From contig CM039141.1 of assembly GCA_022036555.1 (NCBI GenBank), positions 3,259,773 to 3,323,772 of the forward strand: a stretch of DNA of 64,000 nt. Reading direction: 5' to 3'. Below, in pieces: positions 11,161-23,092 of this stretch (position 1 is the first letter of the stretch; every line of letters starts with the position of its first letter). Source of the DNA: Microstegium vimineum. Taxonomy: Eukaryota; Streptophyta; Magnoliopsida; Poales; Poaceae. Below the pieces are notes generated by a model that worked only from the letters and a program-made list of their open reading frames with translations, was not told the origin of the DNA and searched no databases. A program made the position numbers and the translations under genes.

Positions 11161-13219
11161 TGAGGTTTGTTACGGTGTTTGCGAGGAACCACTGGTTCCA
11201 CCCGTTAATTTTTTTTACGGCAGGTTTTAATTAAGAATCGTAATTAAGGGTAGTTTAGTATTTTTATACTCTACAGATTCTTAACTCCGTAACCCAATTC
11301 TCCGTGAAGGCACAAACTGCTTCGTCCTCGCGAGATCTGCTCGCCGCCTCCCATCCTCCCGCCTCGCCGCCAATCGAGTCGGCACCGCCCTCCACGAATC
11401 CTCTCCCTAGGGTCGCAACCTCTCCGACCTCCTCGCCGGCAATCGTGTCGTCGTCGTTCTCACTACCACGGTACCACCACGCGCCTCCGTGCGTGATAGG
11501 GTAGCCGCCCGCCGCGCCGCCGCCCTCACCACTACCACACGCCTTTTAGGATCGCCACCGCCCGCCTGCTGCTCTAAATCAGTGACAGATATCTGGGTCC
11601 CCGTCCTCTTACTGCTGGTCTCCTGCAAGGGTCTGATTATCTGAAGACTCGTTGTTGTTCCAAATCGCCGGCTGCTGCAGAAGGGACATGATAGGAATGG
11701 CGGCAAGAGCTTAGTCGTTCTGCACTTGACCTTGTTGCAGCGATTGGAGGAGCGAAGGATGCACCTGCAATCGTCTTCCTATGTGCCGAGAAGGTTGACG
11801 TGTCTTCAAAGTACCCAGGTTCGATATCTCCCATCGACTGCTCATGTGCTCTTAGTTTCATGATCTGAGAGACATTCTAGCGGTTAAAAGTTTGCTTTTG
11901 GTGTGAGATTATCCAACACTATATGTCTATATGTGAATTTTTTTTCTGTGAAATCATCCAACACACTATATGTGAATTTACTTTGTAACATGTCCTTTAG
12001 CTGGTGTCTGTTAAATTTTATGACAAAGAAGGTAGCAAACAAGAAATGCAAAGCAGTGGTGGCATGTGTGTTGTCGTTTAAACCGATTGCACAATATATG
12101 TGTATGCAATGCAACTGTATATTTGCATAGTACAGTCTCTCTTATCCCATATTTATTTGTGTTTTCACTTGCATGTATGCTGCAGCCGGTGGTTTGACCA
12201 TATATGGTCGATTCTTTCGGGAAAAAGTTGCATTTTATTTTTATATTTTTGAGTTTTGGACATATATACTAGGGTACTAGGTTCAGTAACTGAATTGTTC
12301 AGTAAAAATTGTGGAGCTGGACTTGTAGTTTGTATGGAGGAAGTAGGACAAAACTACTCATTTCACTGATTTTTATTTGTGATGAAAAAAATAGAATATG
12401 GACCTCCATTTTGCAATGATAACAGGAGAAAAATGGTTTCGACACCATGTGGTAACAGTTCAACACCCAATGGATTAACAAAAAATTACGATGGCCCTGA
12501 ATTATACATGATAACTGAACCTGAATTTCCACACACCATCCAGTTTCACATAAAAAGAAAAATGTACTGAAAAGCAATATAGTGACTTAGATCACGATAT
12601 TTTTAGTATGGTTAGCAGCTGCAATCCAAAATGATTATTACTTACTGCTCAGAAGTCCTTCATGGCACTCCTTATGTTTGCTGAAATAGTGGCATAGAAA
12701 ATTGAAATCTTTTTATTATGTTTGTGTTGGCTGCCATATGTTAGATTGTTTTTGCTATTTGATTTGATTGAGATACCTAATGAATCTTGTCATGTTAACT
12801 ATTGAGTGGTTCTGACCCAGTTTAAATTGTGCAGAAAAAATGGTTGATCTGAGTGAAGAGGCTCTACTGGATTATTATCAAATTGTGAGCAAGACATTCC
12901 GTAGTGAAGAAGAAGGGTATGGGTTCAAATGGTTCATAATTTCTCACAAGTGCGTGCACAACTAAAACTGACAGTTCAACTTTTCTATTTCAATACATTT
13001 ACAGCTGCACTAAATGTCATCCCTTCGTCTTCAGGATGAAATTAATATTTTTAGAAGAAAGATATGTACTAGGATGTTGCATTCAAAGTGCAACAAAAGT
13101 CGAAGAGCTTCGTACAAGCAACCCATCACGGTGTGTTCAATCTCTTAGCTGTTGTTCTCATTTATTTCATTCATATTTCCAGTAAACATTTCATAAAGGT
13201 TTCCTATTTATTTTTTCAG
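11161..13219. other. degenerate gene-like region without a confident model
   Basis: A GC-rich patch at about 11300-11560 resembles a 5' leader. At about 12832-12840 a plausible acceptor (TTGTGCAG) is followed by a frame starting MVDLSEEALLDYYQIV that soon loses continuity. It may belong to the same locus as the AT-hook exon below. Products in this stretch are not recognised. Confidence 0.25.
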
Positions 13220-13542
13220 AAGGTAGAATTCTTGGCCAACAATCTAGAACCAAAGTCTTCGAATGAAGATGTCTACATAGTTGACTCACAAACTGGTGGA
13301 AAGAAACACAAGGTTGGAGCAAAGAACACTAGTGCTACCAAAAAAAAAGAATCAGCTCAATCATCTCAAGCACCAAAGAAGCGTGGACGGCCAAGGAAAG
13401 ATGCACAAAAAATGACGGCTTCAACAAACCAAAATAGCACAGACAATATCAACACAGTTGCTCCAACTGTGCATCGCGAAAAGGGTTTCCCTTCCCAGCC
13501 AGTTTTACATGAGCCCATTTATGCAGCCGTAATGGTCAAAAG
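13220..13542 (+). CDS. putative internal exon encoding an AT-hook segment
   Basis: An open segment of 323 bp lies between a good acceptor (TTTTTTCAG, ending 13219) and a donor (AAAAG/GTATGC at 13543). It encodes a basic, Ser/Thr/Lys/Asn-rich peptide with the motif KKRGRPRKDAQ, a typical AT-hook minor-groove binding core. No other domain is visible, and a complete gene could not be assembled: the flanking frames are short, and no clear start or terminal exon was found. It may be part of a low-expressed gene, a FAR1/transposase-derived relic, or a pseudogene. Confidence 0.35.
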
Positions 13543-13729
13543 GTATGCAAGTTTATCTAAATATTTTCTTAGTCAGATGTGTTTCCTTCAAAGCTACTCT
13601 TAATGAGGAAGTACAGCCGCCTTGTGTCTTCACAAAAGTAGTTGCAAGACTTGTGTGCTAGGCTGGCTTTGTTAATCAGAGTATGCAGAATTCAACAGTC
13701 AAGATTAGAATTCCTTCTGCATTGTTAAA

Positions 13730-13992
13730 TACTCTCTCCGTCCCAAATTATAAGACTTTCCAAGAATCTTGGAGAGTCAAAGCATCTCAAGTTTGACCAA
13801 TAATTATAGAGAAAACTATCAAGATTTATGATATGAAATGAGCATACTACAAAAATATAATTGATAACGAATCTAACGATACTTAGTTGACATCGTAAAT
13901 GTTATTATATTGTCATATAAGTTTGGTCAAACTTGAGATAGTTTGAGTCTCAAGATTCTTGAGATGTCTTATAATTTGGAACGGAGGGAGTA
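13730..13992. mobile_element. Stowaway-type MITE (CTCTCTCCGTCCC family)
   Basis: A 263-bp element bordered by TA (13730-13731 and 13991-13992). The inverted ends are CTCTCTCCGTCCCAAATTAT and ATAATTTGGAACGGAGGGAG, with longer subterminal pairing around TCAAGTTTGACCAA and TTGGTCAAACTTGA. Complete and fairly well preserved. Same family as 21493-21735 and 31004-31268. Confidence 0.85.
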
Positions 13993-15349
13993 CATACTAA
14001 TGCTAGGTGCATATTGTTACTACTTCCATGTTTTGTGTTCCTCAATTTTTAAACTGAGCAGTTAACTTATGTTTCTGTGTATTGAGGCTCTGTTTCTTTT
14101 TTCTTCCAAGCTGGTAGTACAAAATATGTAATTGCATCTGATCAGTTAGTTCCATGATGTTTGCAAGAAGTTGGCAGATGCAGTAGGAGCATATATCATC
14201 TACAATTTTGTTTAAATGTTGCTTTCATTCGCTTCATCGACAAATCGTATGTCTCCATGACTTGGATGTCTCGGTGTTAGTTAACCTGCCTTTCCGCTTC
14301 CTTTTCAGTTGTAACAGCCCTTCTTCCTTTGGAGTCCAGGCTATGTGATTCCTGGAGCTATGGAGGACCTGCAACCCACTGAAGATTGCTACCTTCGTCT
14401 ATTTACAAGCCGTGTAATAACAAATCTAGCGATCTCACCATGTAGATTTATTTTCTGTGATTCCTCACAATTAAGTGGACAATTGAATCCTTAATGTAAG
14501 ACGTGCACATGTCAATTTCAGTGTGGTTCACCTGGCAGCTAAACTGTTTTGGGTGATTCCTGTTTCGCCACCAAGATAATATTTGTTGATTTGTCAAACT
14601 TGTCAGCACTTCCTTTCCATTTTTCAGTTTCTTATTCCCCTGTCCACAATCACATATTTTTATTTTTCAAACCAAGGGGACCATTTCAAGTCAAAATCTC
14701 AGTTAAAAAGAGGACATTACAGGCAAAGCACAAAGACAAAAATACAAGAAAAAACTAGTAAAAATACTAAAGTCCTTTATGCTTGTGCGTGTATGTTGTG
14801 GTAATTACTTAGTCTGAGCTTCTTTATGCAACATACATCCTGAGCAGAAAGAGTGCAATCCTTAAGTGCTGCAGAATTACCTGTTACACCTACTTGGTGT
14901 GTTACATTTAGTGTCATGGTCAAAATATCAGCACCGCAGGTCCGCAGATGAGCACAATATGCCGCGGCAGGATCCCCAAATATTTGTTCATAAACATCAA
15001 CCCGTTACTGACGCCTCTAGAACAAGAAGCAAAGTGAATCTCGCTTAAGCATCACCAAATTTAGAGGGAAGATTATTTTTCTTTGAATTCATTACGGCTC
15101 CATGATATTACAACTCCAATTAACAAAATGTTACTCTGTATTATCTGAATCGTGGTAGCAAGCATGCATTATTCTCTAACAAAAGAAACAGATTGTTTTC
15201 CTAACTGTATTTATAAAGTGTAGTAAAGTATGGCATCATTGGGGGTCTTGTAGAAATGAACTGCATTCCTAATCCTAACACCATGCAACTCCTTCTAATG
15301 CTTAGAGTACAAGACAAACATATGTTACCATGCAAACATTTCTTTATGT
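13993..15349. other. gene-free stretch, nothing recognised
   Basis: A few short frames around 14549-14804 and 15256-15486 show no family features. It may include non-coding remains of the AT-hook locus. Confidence 0.35.
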
Positions 15350-15769
15350 ATCTAGAAAATATTCAACAAATGAGCTGGTGGTTGTTGCGGCGGGAAGGCG
15401 GACAGGGGCCGCCAGATGCGTTGGTGGCCGCCGGCGCTCGGGCTGCGGCGCGGGGCAGGCACAACACAAGCAGCTACTGGCGGTAGCCGTCGCTGCCCTT
15501 CACTGAGGCCGGGCCGCCCCCATCCACGGAGGCCTCCGGTGCCGGCGGCTGCTGCGTCAAGCTCCTCGGGGCTCTGAATGTCAGAGTGGCCGCTGTGACC
15601 CCGGCGCCCGCGCGGGCCGTGCGTTCGATCTGCCCCCACGGCGTAAGGTCCGTCGGGGACCGCCACGCTGACGCTCCCTCGGGCCGCATCGCGGGCAACG
15701 GCGCATCCGCCTCCGCCGCAGCCAACCATCAACGGTTGAACATTTGGGGATGAACATTTGGATACAAGA
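15350..15769. other. isolated GC-rich segment, origin unknown
   Basis: About 380 bp of very GC-rich DNA sits abruptly in AT-rich flanks. Overlapping open frames exist on the minus strand (Gly/Arg/Ala/Pro-rich) without a recognisable domain. It could be a captured exon fragment carried by a transposon. No terminal inverted repeats or target duplication were found. Confidence 0.3.
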
Positions 15770-16273
15770 GATGTGAGATGAGAAGCAGCTTCTCTTTTGA
15801 TTCACAAAAGGAGCTCTTTTTTGGAACCGGAGAAGCAACTCCTTTTGATTCAGAGTAGCAGCTCCCGACATGTAAAAATACCGTTATAGCCTTACAATTT
15901 AATTATAAACCAGTTCCGGGTCCATGTATATTTTGGTTCCGGTCCACAACTTAAGTTCCTTCCATCTAGTTCCTCCTATTTTTAACCCATCGGATCTAAC
16001 CAAATGGATGTCTCTCATTATTTCCAAGCATAGTAAAATTTCTCTTAAAAGTTATGATATCAAACTAGTATCATTAGATTTGTCTAAGAACATATTTTTA
16101 TGTGGTGCTCATTTTAAGTTATAGATATTGTTATATTTTTTCTACAAAGTTAGTTAAAATTTAAAAAGTTTGACTGGCATGGATTCTAGGAATTGATTCT
16201 TTTAGGGCATGCATGTGGTTGTCTGTGTACCGTGTTTCTTCTTCGAAAAAAGTAATATACACCATTCTTTAAT
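15770..16273. repeat. duplicated segment, copy A
   Basis: This segment is almost identical to 18417-18951. Both begin gatgtgagatgagaag and run to the shared phrase 'atacaccattctttaat'. I count only a few base differences plus one roughly 30-bp deletion in copy A near 16205, which removed the end of an embedded Stowaway-type MITE still present in copy B. The copies flank the retrotransposon fragment 16274-18416. Confidence 0.9.
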
Positions 16274-16616
16274 ATACACCATTCATAGTGTCCGACCAGA
16301 AATAAGAGGCAACTATTAACATGTTCTCGTGCTTCTCCATATCGGCAATGGAGAGCCTGATGCATTGGTCCAAGCTGCGCTCTTGCCAGTAAACTTGCTG
16401 CGCCCTAGCGACCCTAAGATACCAGTTCTTCCACCCTTTGGTGGGCTTGGGCCATGAGCGGAAGGCATCCTTCCACAACCCTAGACTGAAGCATTCAGAT
16501 CTGAATGGGATCCGGTTGGTTTCTGCATTAATTAAGAAGCTGGGATCAGGATTGCCCATGGGGCCTAGGCAGCTGAAGGTGGAACCAGTGAGCGGGATCA
16601 CTACCTTGTTATACAA
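16269..16616 (-). CDS. antisense ORF in retrotransposon internal region
   Basis: A 115-aa open frame antisense to the flanking LTR and polypurine tract. It is Trp-rich (SLGLWKDAFRSW, GWKNWYLRVARAQQVYW) and its stop lies at the recombination junction. Some large grass Gypsy elements of the Tat lineage carry an extra antisense ORF between pol and the 3' LTR, and position and orientation fit that pattern. The match is by context and general look, not by a firm domain, and the frame is probably a truncated remnant. Confidence 0.35.
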   Translation of the reverse strand: MYNKVVIPLTGSTFSCLGPMGNPDPSFLINAETNRIPFRSECFSLGLWKDAFRSWPKPTKGWKNWYLRVARAQQVYWQERSLDQCIRLSIADMEKHENMLIVASYFWSDTMNGVY

Positions 16617-17179
16617 TTCTTAGGGTTCGAAGGAAAGAAGGGGAAAAATCAGAAAAAGAAACGGGGATAAATCTAGATTCGTACGGAAAAGGACCAGAAG
16701 GAGGTTGGATTGGATAGAGAATGAGCCTTACTTTTGGGATGTCAACTTGGATCGCCATTGGAGTCAGGAGAGTGCTTACAGTTCGTCCTTGATTGCGAAG
16801 AAGGACAGTTGCTCGAGCTCGTGTTCTTTGAGGGCGGCTGGAGGTTGAAGACGAAGGCGGAAAGGTGAAAGTGAAAGTGAGCTCGGGGTAAAAAGGTAGT
16901 GTGGATCCCGGTAACTTTTATAAGCTTGTTCAAGGGCATTTTGGGGTTGCGGTCCACACTGTGCAGGAATGTGGAGAGGTCCGCGGTAGATACGCGCGGT
17001 GATCGAGGTAGTCTGCAACTGTTTGTGCTACAATCGAGGGATTTTATTTTTAAATTGCAGTTCCACACGCGGAGATCGAGGAAGCTGTGCATCTTTTTCG
17101 GAGGTAACGGCTACAGCAACGGCTACAGTGGAGAGAATTTCGGCACGTAAGTATTATACGTCCCGAAACTGGGGGCATG
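16274..17179 (+). mobile_element. 3' internal remnant of an LTR retrotransposon
   Basis: Sequence between the junction with copy A and the LTR. It ends in GAAACTGGGGGCATG directly before the LTR, a polypurine-tract-like primer for plus-strand synthesis, which sets the element's orientation as plus. No gag, protease, reverse transcriptase or integrase motif is present, so everything 5' of this has been lost. Confidence 0.7.
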
Positions 17180-18416
17180 TGTTGACACCGTTTTTCAACA
17201 CGTGTCAAATGAGCTAAGGCTTGACTGGTCAGCGGCCGTTCTCCATCGGCATCGGGAAATCTTGATCCGGTATTGCCGATGAGAGTGTTGCGGGAAGACC
17301 AAGTGCGCTGCCGATGGAGGCCGGATGTTCTCTGCCGACGAAGGTTAATCGGTGAAGTTTTACTGATGTTGGTTGCCGATGAGGAGGCATTGTCGATTGC
17401 CGAGGAGACAGTGCCAATTGCCGATGAGGAGGCATTGCCGATTATCGATAAGGAGACATTGCCGATTACCGATGAAGGGTCATAGCCGACCACCGATGAA
17501 GAGTGGTTGTCGATTGCTGATCGGGATTGATTGGTGAAGATAGTTACCAGGGTCGCCGATCGGGAAGTATTGCCGATGCCGATGGGTATGAGGTGCCGAT
17601 GAGTAAATAACTTAGCGTTTGATGTCAGCGGGAGACTGCAGGTGGTCAGAGAAAGAAGTCGCGGATTGGAGGGATCTGCCGATGGAAAGTTTTCATCGAA
17701 GAAAAGTATAAGGAAACTGGTGTATTGTACCAGTATTATTATAGTAGTCCGACTCTTGCATGAGTCGTTTATTTTCCTTTAAAATAGGTGTGTTTGTTTA
17801 GGGAAATAAATATTATTGTTTTAGATCCGACTCCTGCGTGAGTCAGTTTCCTTAAAAATATGAGTTTGTTTTAGGAAGGATATGAGTCGTGTCCTTGTAC
17901 AACTCTCCATACGGTAGTATAAATATGTGTCCAAGGGTCATGAAAAAGATAATCAATCCAATCAAAAACAAACCAATTTTATCTTATTCTACTTTTTATC
18001 GTAATTTATCTTTTACTGCATTAGCTGTAGTTATCAACGAGTTCTTTCAAGCTTCGACGGGCTGCATCACTTTGATCTCCGTCAAATCCTTGCGAGTTCC
18101 GCGTGGGAGTACCTCTGAGCTTTGGCATTCCGGGCGCATCGTTGTTTGCCTCGTTCAGCTCTGCTCTAGTTATCCTGATCAAGCCCCAATCCCAGCATCC
18201 GGGCGCATCGCCGTTGTCTGGATTGGATCTTGTTCTAGTTATCCTTGATCAATCTGAGCCTTGACGTCCGGACGCATCGCTGTCGTCTCGTTCAGTTTTG
18301 TTCTAGTTATCATCCTTGTCGATTGATTGGTCAAATCGACTGGCACGCCTCCGGAATACCGAGCTTTGGGTAATAGCCCGAGGTGTTCGCAAATCCTGAC
18401 GCTTTTTGTGTCAACA
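17180..18416 (+). mobile_element. 3' LTR of a probable Gypsy-type retrotransposon
   Basis: A 1,237-bp segment opening TGTTGACAC and closing GTGTCAACA, a perfect 9-bp inverted terminus with TG...CA ends. A TATAAATA box lies near 17918. An internal minisatellite occupies about 17360-17530. The 5-bp sequence after the LTR is GATGT. There is no partner LTR in the window, so this is one end of a truncated element, not a clean solo LTR. Superfamily is inferred from the polypurine tract and LTR style only. Confidence 0.75.
17360..17530. repeat. minisatellite inside the LTR
   Basis: Degenerate roughly 30-bp units built on 'ttgccgatgaggaggca' repeat about five times with drift. Repeats of this kind in the U3 part of LTRs are common. 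They also open a short acidic reading frame that I regard as a by-product. Confidence 0.6.
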
Positions 18417-18951
18417 GATGTGAGATGAGAAGCAGCTTCTCTTTTGATTCACAAAAGGAGCTCTTTTTTGGAACCGGAGAAGCAACTCCTTTTGATTCAG
18501 AGTAGCAGCTCCCGACATGTAAAAATACCGTTATAGCCTTACAATTTAATTATAAACCAGTTCCGGGTCCATGTATATTTTGGTTCCGGTCCACAACTTA
18601 AGTTCCTTCCATCTAGTTCCTCCTATTTTTAACCCATCGGATCTAACCAAATGGATGTCTCTCATTATTTCCAAGCATAGTAAAATTTCTCTTAAAAGTT
18701 ATGATATCAAACTAGTATTATTAGATGTGTCTAAGAACATATTTTTATGTGGTGCTCATTTTAAGTTATAGATATTGTTATATTTTTTCTACAAAGTTAG
18801 TTAAAATTTAAAAAGTTTGACTGGTATGGATTCTAGGAATTGATTCTTTCAGGGACCTCGGAGGGAGTAGGTGTACATAAGCATGCATGCATGTGGTTGT
18901 CTGTGTACCGTGTTTCTTCTTCGAAAAAAGTAATATACACCATTCTTTAAT
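18417..18951. repeat. duplicated segment, copy B
   Basis: The more complete partner of copy A (15770-16273), starting exactly at the 3' edge of the LTR. It keeps the right end of an embedded truncated Stowaway-type MITE (CTTTCAGGGACCTCGGAGGGAGTA near 18847-18870). Confidence 0.9.
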
Positions 18952-21492
18952 TATCCACTGAGTTGTGTCGTCGTTGATGATTGGTAGGTCAGGCGGAGTC
19001 TCCTTTCTGCCCCACACTACTCCTCCAATCCACCTGCACTTTCTCACTTTCTCCTCCCGCATTATTCTCACGCCTTGACACACCGAGGAGGAGGAGCATC
19101 TATCGATTGCCCAGCTAGCTGCGAGTCAAGTGCATGCATGGACCTGTTCTTGTTTGTTGGACTAATTTGCACAGCTAGCTGGACGACGATCCGTCCGCCC
19201 CCGGCCGCTTTGCGTTAACATCACTTCATGACATTACTAGTTATTTGCAGCGCAAGCAATGCAATTGCCAGCCTAAGCATCTTCAAGACATTAGCCAAAA
19301 TGACTAGCTAGATTTACTGATTTTGTTATTTTTATGATAGATAATATTAGAATAGTCCAATAGATTCCGTAAAACTAAAAGATAAATAGTTAGTGAGATA
19401 GACTATCAAAAAATAGAAAGTAAATAAAGTGAGATGGAGAACCACTAAATTTAAAGAGTCATTGAGTATATTGGAGATGTTTTCTATTTAACAATAGCTA
19501 AATTTTGCTTTAGAAAACGATTTAGCTAACCATGCATGTGCATCTAGCTATCCGCGCGCAGAGAGCATCATATTGGGGACTCATTGCGATTAATTAGAGC
19601 AGAATCTAGGCAATTATGGCCATGGTGGGCTAGCTAGCTAGCAGGCACACATTAGCTAGCTAGGGTTGATCGATGCCTGTGGCCATATGCGGATCGGACT
19701 TGGAGTGGAGACATCACAGCGCAGCGCAGCGCGGCGTGTGTGGATCGGAAGAGACGACAAACCAATGGTAACCACATGTGGACGAACGAACGAGAGCGAG
19801 ACGGCCTTTTTCCCCCTAAAATAATGCCCTTTTCGAGCCTGCTGTCTGTGTTTGGAGTATGCATGCAGCAACCTCATCTGGTTTTTCTTTATATTCTTTT
19901 ACTGATAATTATTAATTTGTACGGAGAGTGTGTGATCTTCCCTTGGCCACACATGCACACAGCTAGGGTCCAGCTCCAGCAGGGAGGGTGGGGCCACAAA
20001 AGCACAACAAGGGCTAAGTCTCGCTGGCGATTCCGTGCTGCTGGCGCGCGGCTCATCTGATCGATCTCTGATGATGATCTGAATGGAACCTACAGATCGT
20101 TTTCACTGGCAGGATTCGGGTCGCCATGCACCCTCAGCTTTTGTTACCTCAAGACAGGGCAGCCGCAGCATATGAAGACGCACGTGCTTTTTTTATTAAA
20201 ACTACATTTCCACTCCTCCTCCTCCGCACCGACAGTGTATAAGCGTGTGAAGCGTATATATTTACACGATATAAACACACGCACCAAGAAATTGACAATT
20301 CAAGCACGCTTCCGTGCTCAACCAAGAAACACATCTCCATGATTTTCGTTTGAAGTATTAATGGAAAACAATGATTCAGCATCTTCATTAGAGCGGCCTA
20401 TTATACATATGGCTAAACGTACCTAAACCCTTCTACCGCATCCGCCTTCTACTGCCTAGCTCCACATCGTCCCCCTTCTCCCTGCCTCATACATACTGTG
20501 GTTAGAAAAGTGAGGGCGGGGCGGTGACGATCGATGATGATGTATGGCGGGCGTATTGCACCAAGGTCTCTCCTGTCCCTCCCTATCTCGATCGACGACG
20601 TTCGTTCGATCTAGCGTTTAACTAGCGAAGATGGAGCTAGTGAGACCATCCGTGCATGGTTCCTGAGCCAACTGGGCCGAAATAATCAAAGGGGAGGGGC
20701 CGCGTCGGCGCTGAAGATACGGTTTCCAGCTAGCCGTGCTGCGCGGCGCAGGCGCAGGCGCAGCTAGCACTAGTTAAAATCTTGGCCGGGCGACGACGCC
20801 AGGGTCTGCAAGTCCGGATCGTACGTGGAACAACAGGGCCATGCATCGCACGCCAGCCGGGACCCCGTGGCGTCGCGTGTGACGGGGGCGTGCGCTTGTG
20901 CCTTGTCCATCCACGCCCACCACGGCGGACGACGTCCCACCTGCCGCCAAGCGCGCCAGCTCCGATCCATCCTCCTCACGCACGATCCAGTTGGGCCCCG
21001 GCCGGCCCGCCCCCTCGCGTGAATGCGGCCGGCCGGCCCGTGGGTGGTGAACACACATGCATACGCGTGTCCCGTACGTGCGGTGCGGCGCTAATATAAG
21101 GCCGATCTGGCGGGCGGTGGCCCGTGGCCCGCGGGGACGTCGCTAGCTAGCTGTGGCCGGGACCAAAACTTGTGCGCGCGCGTCGCCGTCGCGTGTGCCT
21201 AGCCCCTAGCTAGCTACAAGTCCTTTTGTCCCAGCTGCCCGTCGTCCGTCCAAGGTGCTTCATCGAGGTGGCCGGCCGGGAGCGAGAGCGAGCGAGGACA
21301 CCCCGCCCGATACGTCGTCGTTCGTTCAGATGCATGTTGGACGACCTACGTACGTTTAATTCGGCAGGGATCCTCTCCTCCTACTCTTGTCCGTCTCCGT
21401 CCATCCATGAAGGACACGACCACCCTGGTCACTGTCCGTCCATCATGGCGGGGCACACAAAAAGTAGAGTACATACATACATACATACATAG
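18952..21492. other. gene-free stretch with GC-rich part
   Basis: About 20700-21400 is GC-rich with many CCGGCC and GCTAGCTAGC words, and overlapping open frames on both strands that resemble no protein. No tRNA or known microRNA sequence was noticed. A TATAAG-like word occurs at about 21097, but no gene follows. Confidence 0.35.
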
Positions 21493-21735
21493 TACTCCCT
21501 CCTCCTCAAATTATAAGAGTCAAAACATCTCAAGTTTGACTAACAATTATAAGAAAACTATAACAATTTATAAAATCAAATAGGCATACTATAAAAATAT
21601 AATTGATAACGAATCTAATGATACTTATTTAACATCATAAATTTTATTATATTGTCATATAAGTTTAGTCAAACTTAAGATACGTGGACTCTTTAAGAAT
21701 CTTTGGATGTCTTATAATTTGGAATGGAGGGAGTA
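21493..21735. mobile_element. Stowaway-type MITE
   Basis: A 243-bp element bordered by TA (21493-21494, 21734-21735), with ends CTCCCTCCTCCTCAAATTAT and ATAATTTGGAATGGAGGGAG. Its interior matches the elements at 13730 and 31004 over most of their length, including the phrase AATTGATAACGAATCTAA. Confidence 0.85.
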
Positions 21736-22083
21736 ATAAAGGATGATTGTAGTTGAAGCCTTATTATATATTGTGCCAGCTTGTCCAAGTATGCATGTTA
21801 TTAGCCTTATATATACATATAATTAGGTTATTACATATCATAATCCAACGCCGGATGATAAATGTTGCTAGCTGTTTTTTTCAAGAGTTACAATCTGTCT
21901 TTTGATGGATCTATCTAATACGTATGTACATGATATAATTAATTAGTATTCTCGACAACAAAAACAGCTGGCAGCATGTTCAATTAACAAAAAACAGAAT
22001 CCCCGTTATATGTTACTCCATTCCATAATACAAGTTGATGGTATTTAAAGCCTACAAATACGTACAGTTGATGCTAATCATGC

Positions 22084-22115
<32 letters not shown>

Positions 22116-23084
22116 CCTATATACAGTGGCACGGCGCAACATGCCACCTGCTAACTTGCTAACAATAGCAAATAATTCAAATTCAAACGTCCATGAAAGA
22201 TCTGAGGTCGAAATCAGCTAATAATTAATTCAAGAAAAGAAAAAAAAGAAATTGGTAAGTACTCCGCCCACGCCGCCAGATTGAAATTTGTCACAAGAGG
22301 GACCATTGGATTTTAATGCATTGCGCTGTGGCTGATTTCATTTGCGATAGTTTTATTTTATTTTTAGTGGGGGGAGGGGGAGGCATCTGGCGTCAGTGTC
22401 GTAAATCATTGCACATTGACATTTTGGCACCAGCCTATTTTGGGAATGCTTTTTTGGATGTATCCATGTTCAGGACTTGAGGAATCCAGAACAGGCCACA
22501 GGTCTAAAGTTTTGATTGATTTTTTTTTCCTACAATTTTTCCGTCCCCATCGGATCCGACAGGAGGCGATGCTCACTAAGGTGCTGTTTGATTTCGTTGG
22601 TGGAAATGGTACCCTAAATGCAATCAGCTTACAGGTAAGCGTTGCGGGGGCATCGGATAGCACCCACAAACAGGGGCAATGGAAATGTACTGGCCATCAT
22701 CGGATTACGGGACAAACGATTACCAAACAAAAAGTAATGAAAATTATTACCGCGGTGAATGAGTTACGGGCCAATAAGGCCGAACCAAACAGCACCTCAG
22801 AGCACATATGGCCCAAATATTGTTGCCAGCCCGTAACTCTTGGGAGCTGGCATTTAAGGCCCATATATGTGTTGGAGCGGCATACTGAAATTTGAAATGA
22901 GGATCCAGTGCTGTCGGAGTTCTGTTTTTTTTTACATTTTTATTTTTTATTCATTATAAAATTTTAAAATTAGCAAGTTTATGTCGTCTTATAAAATATT
23001 ACTAGTAATAAACTAACAAATACATCTAAGTTGCAAGGAATATATATATCATTGCAGTCACCTAGATGACTTATGAATCATATA
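21736..23084. other. gene-free stretch with one unrecognised ORF
   Basis: A (TA)n run lies at about 22083-22110. An open frame of 159 codons on the plus strand (22416-22895) has no recognisable domain and unremarkable composition. It may be chance or a relic. Confidence 0.3.
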
Positions 23085-23092
23085 TACTAGAT

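Noticed and set aside
20770..21099. Overlapping 94-105-codon ORFs on both strands
   Set aside because: GC-rich composition without any motif, start context or splice pattern; no family recognised.
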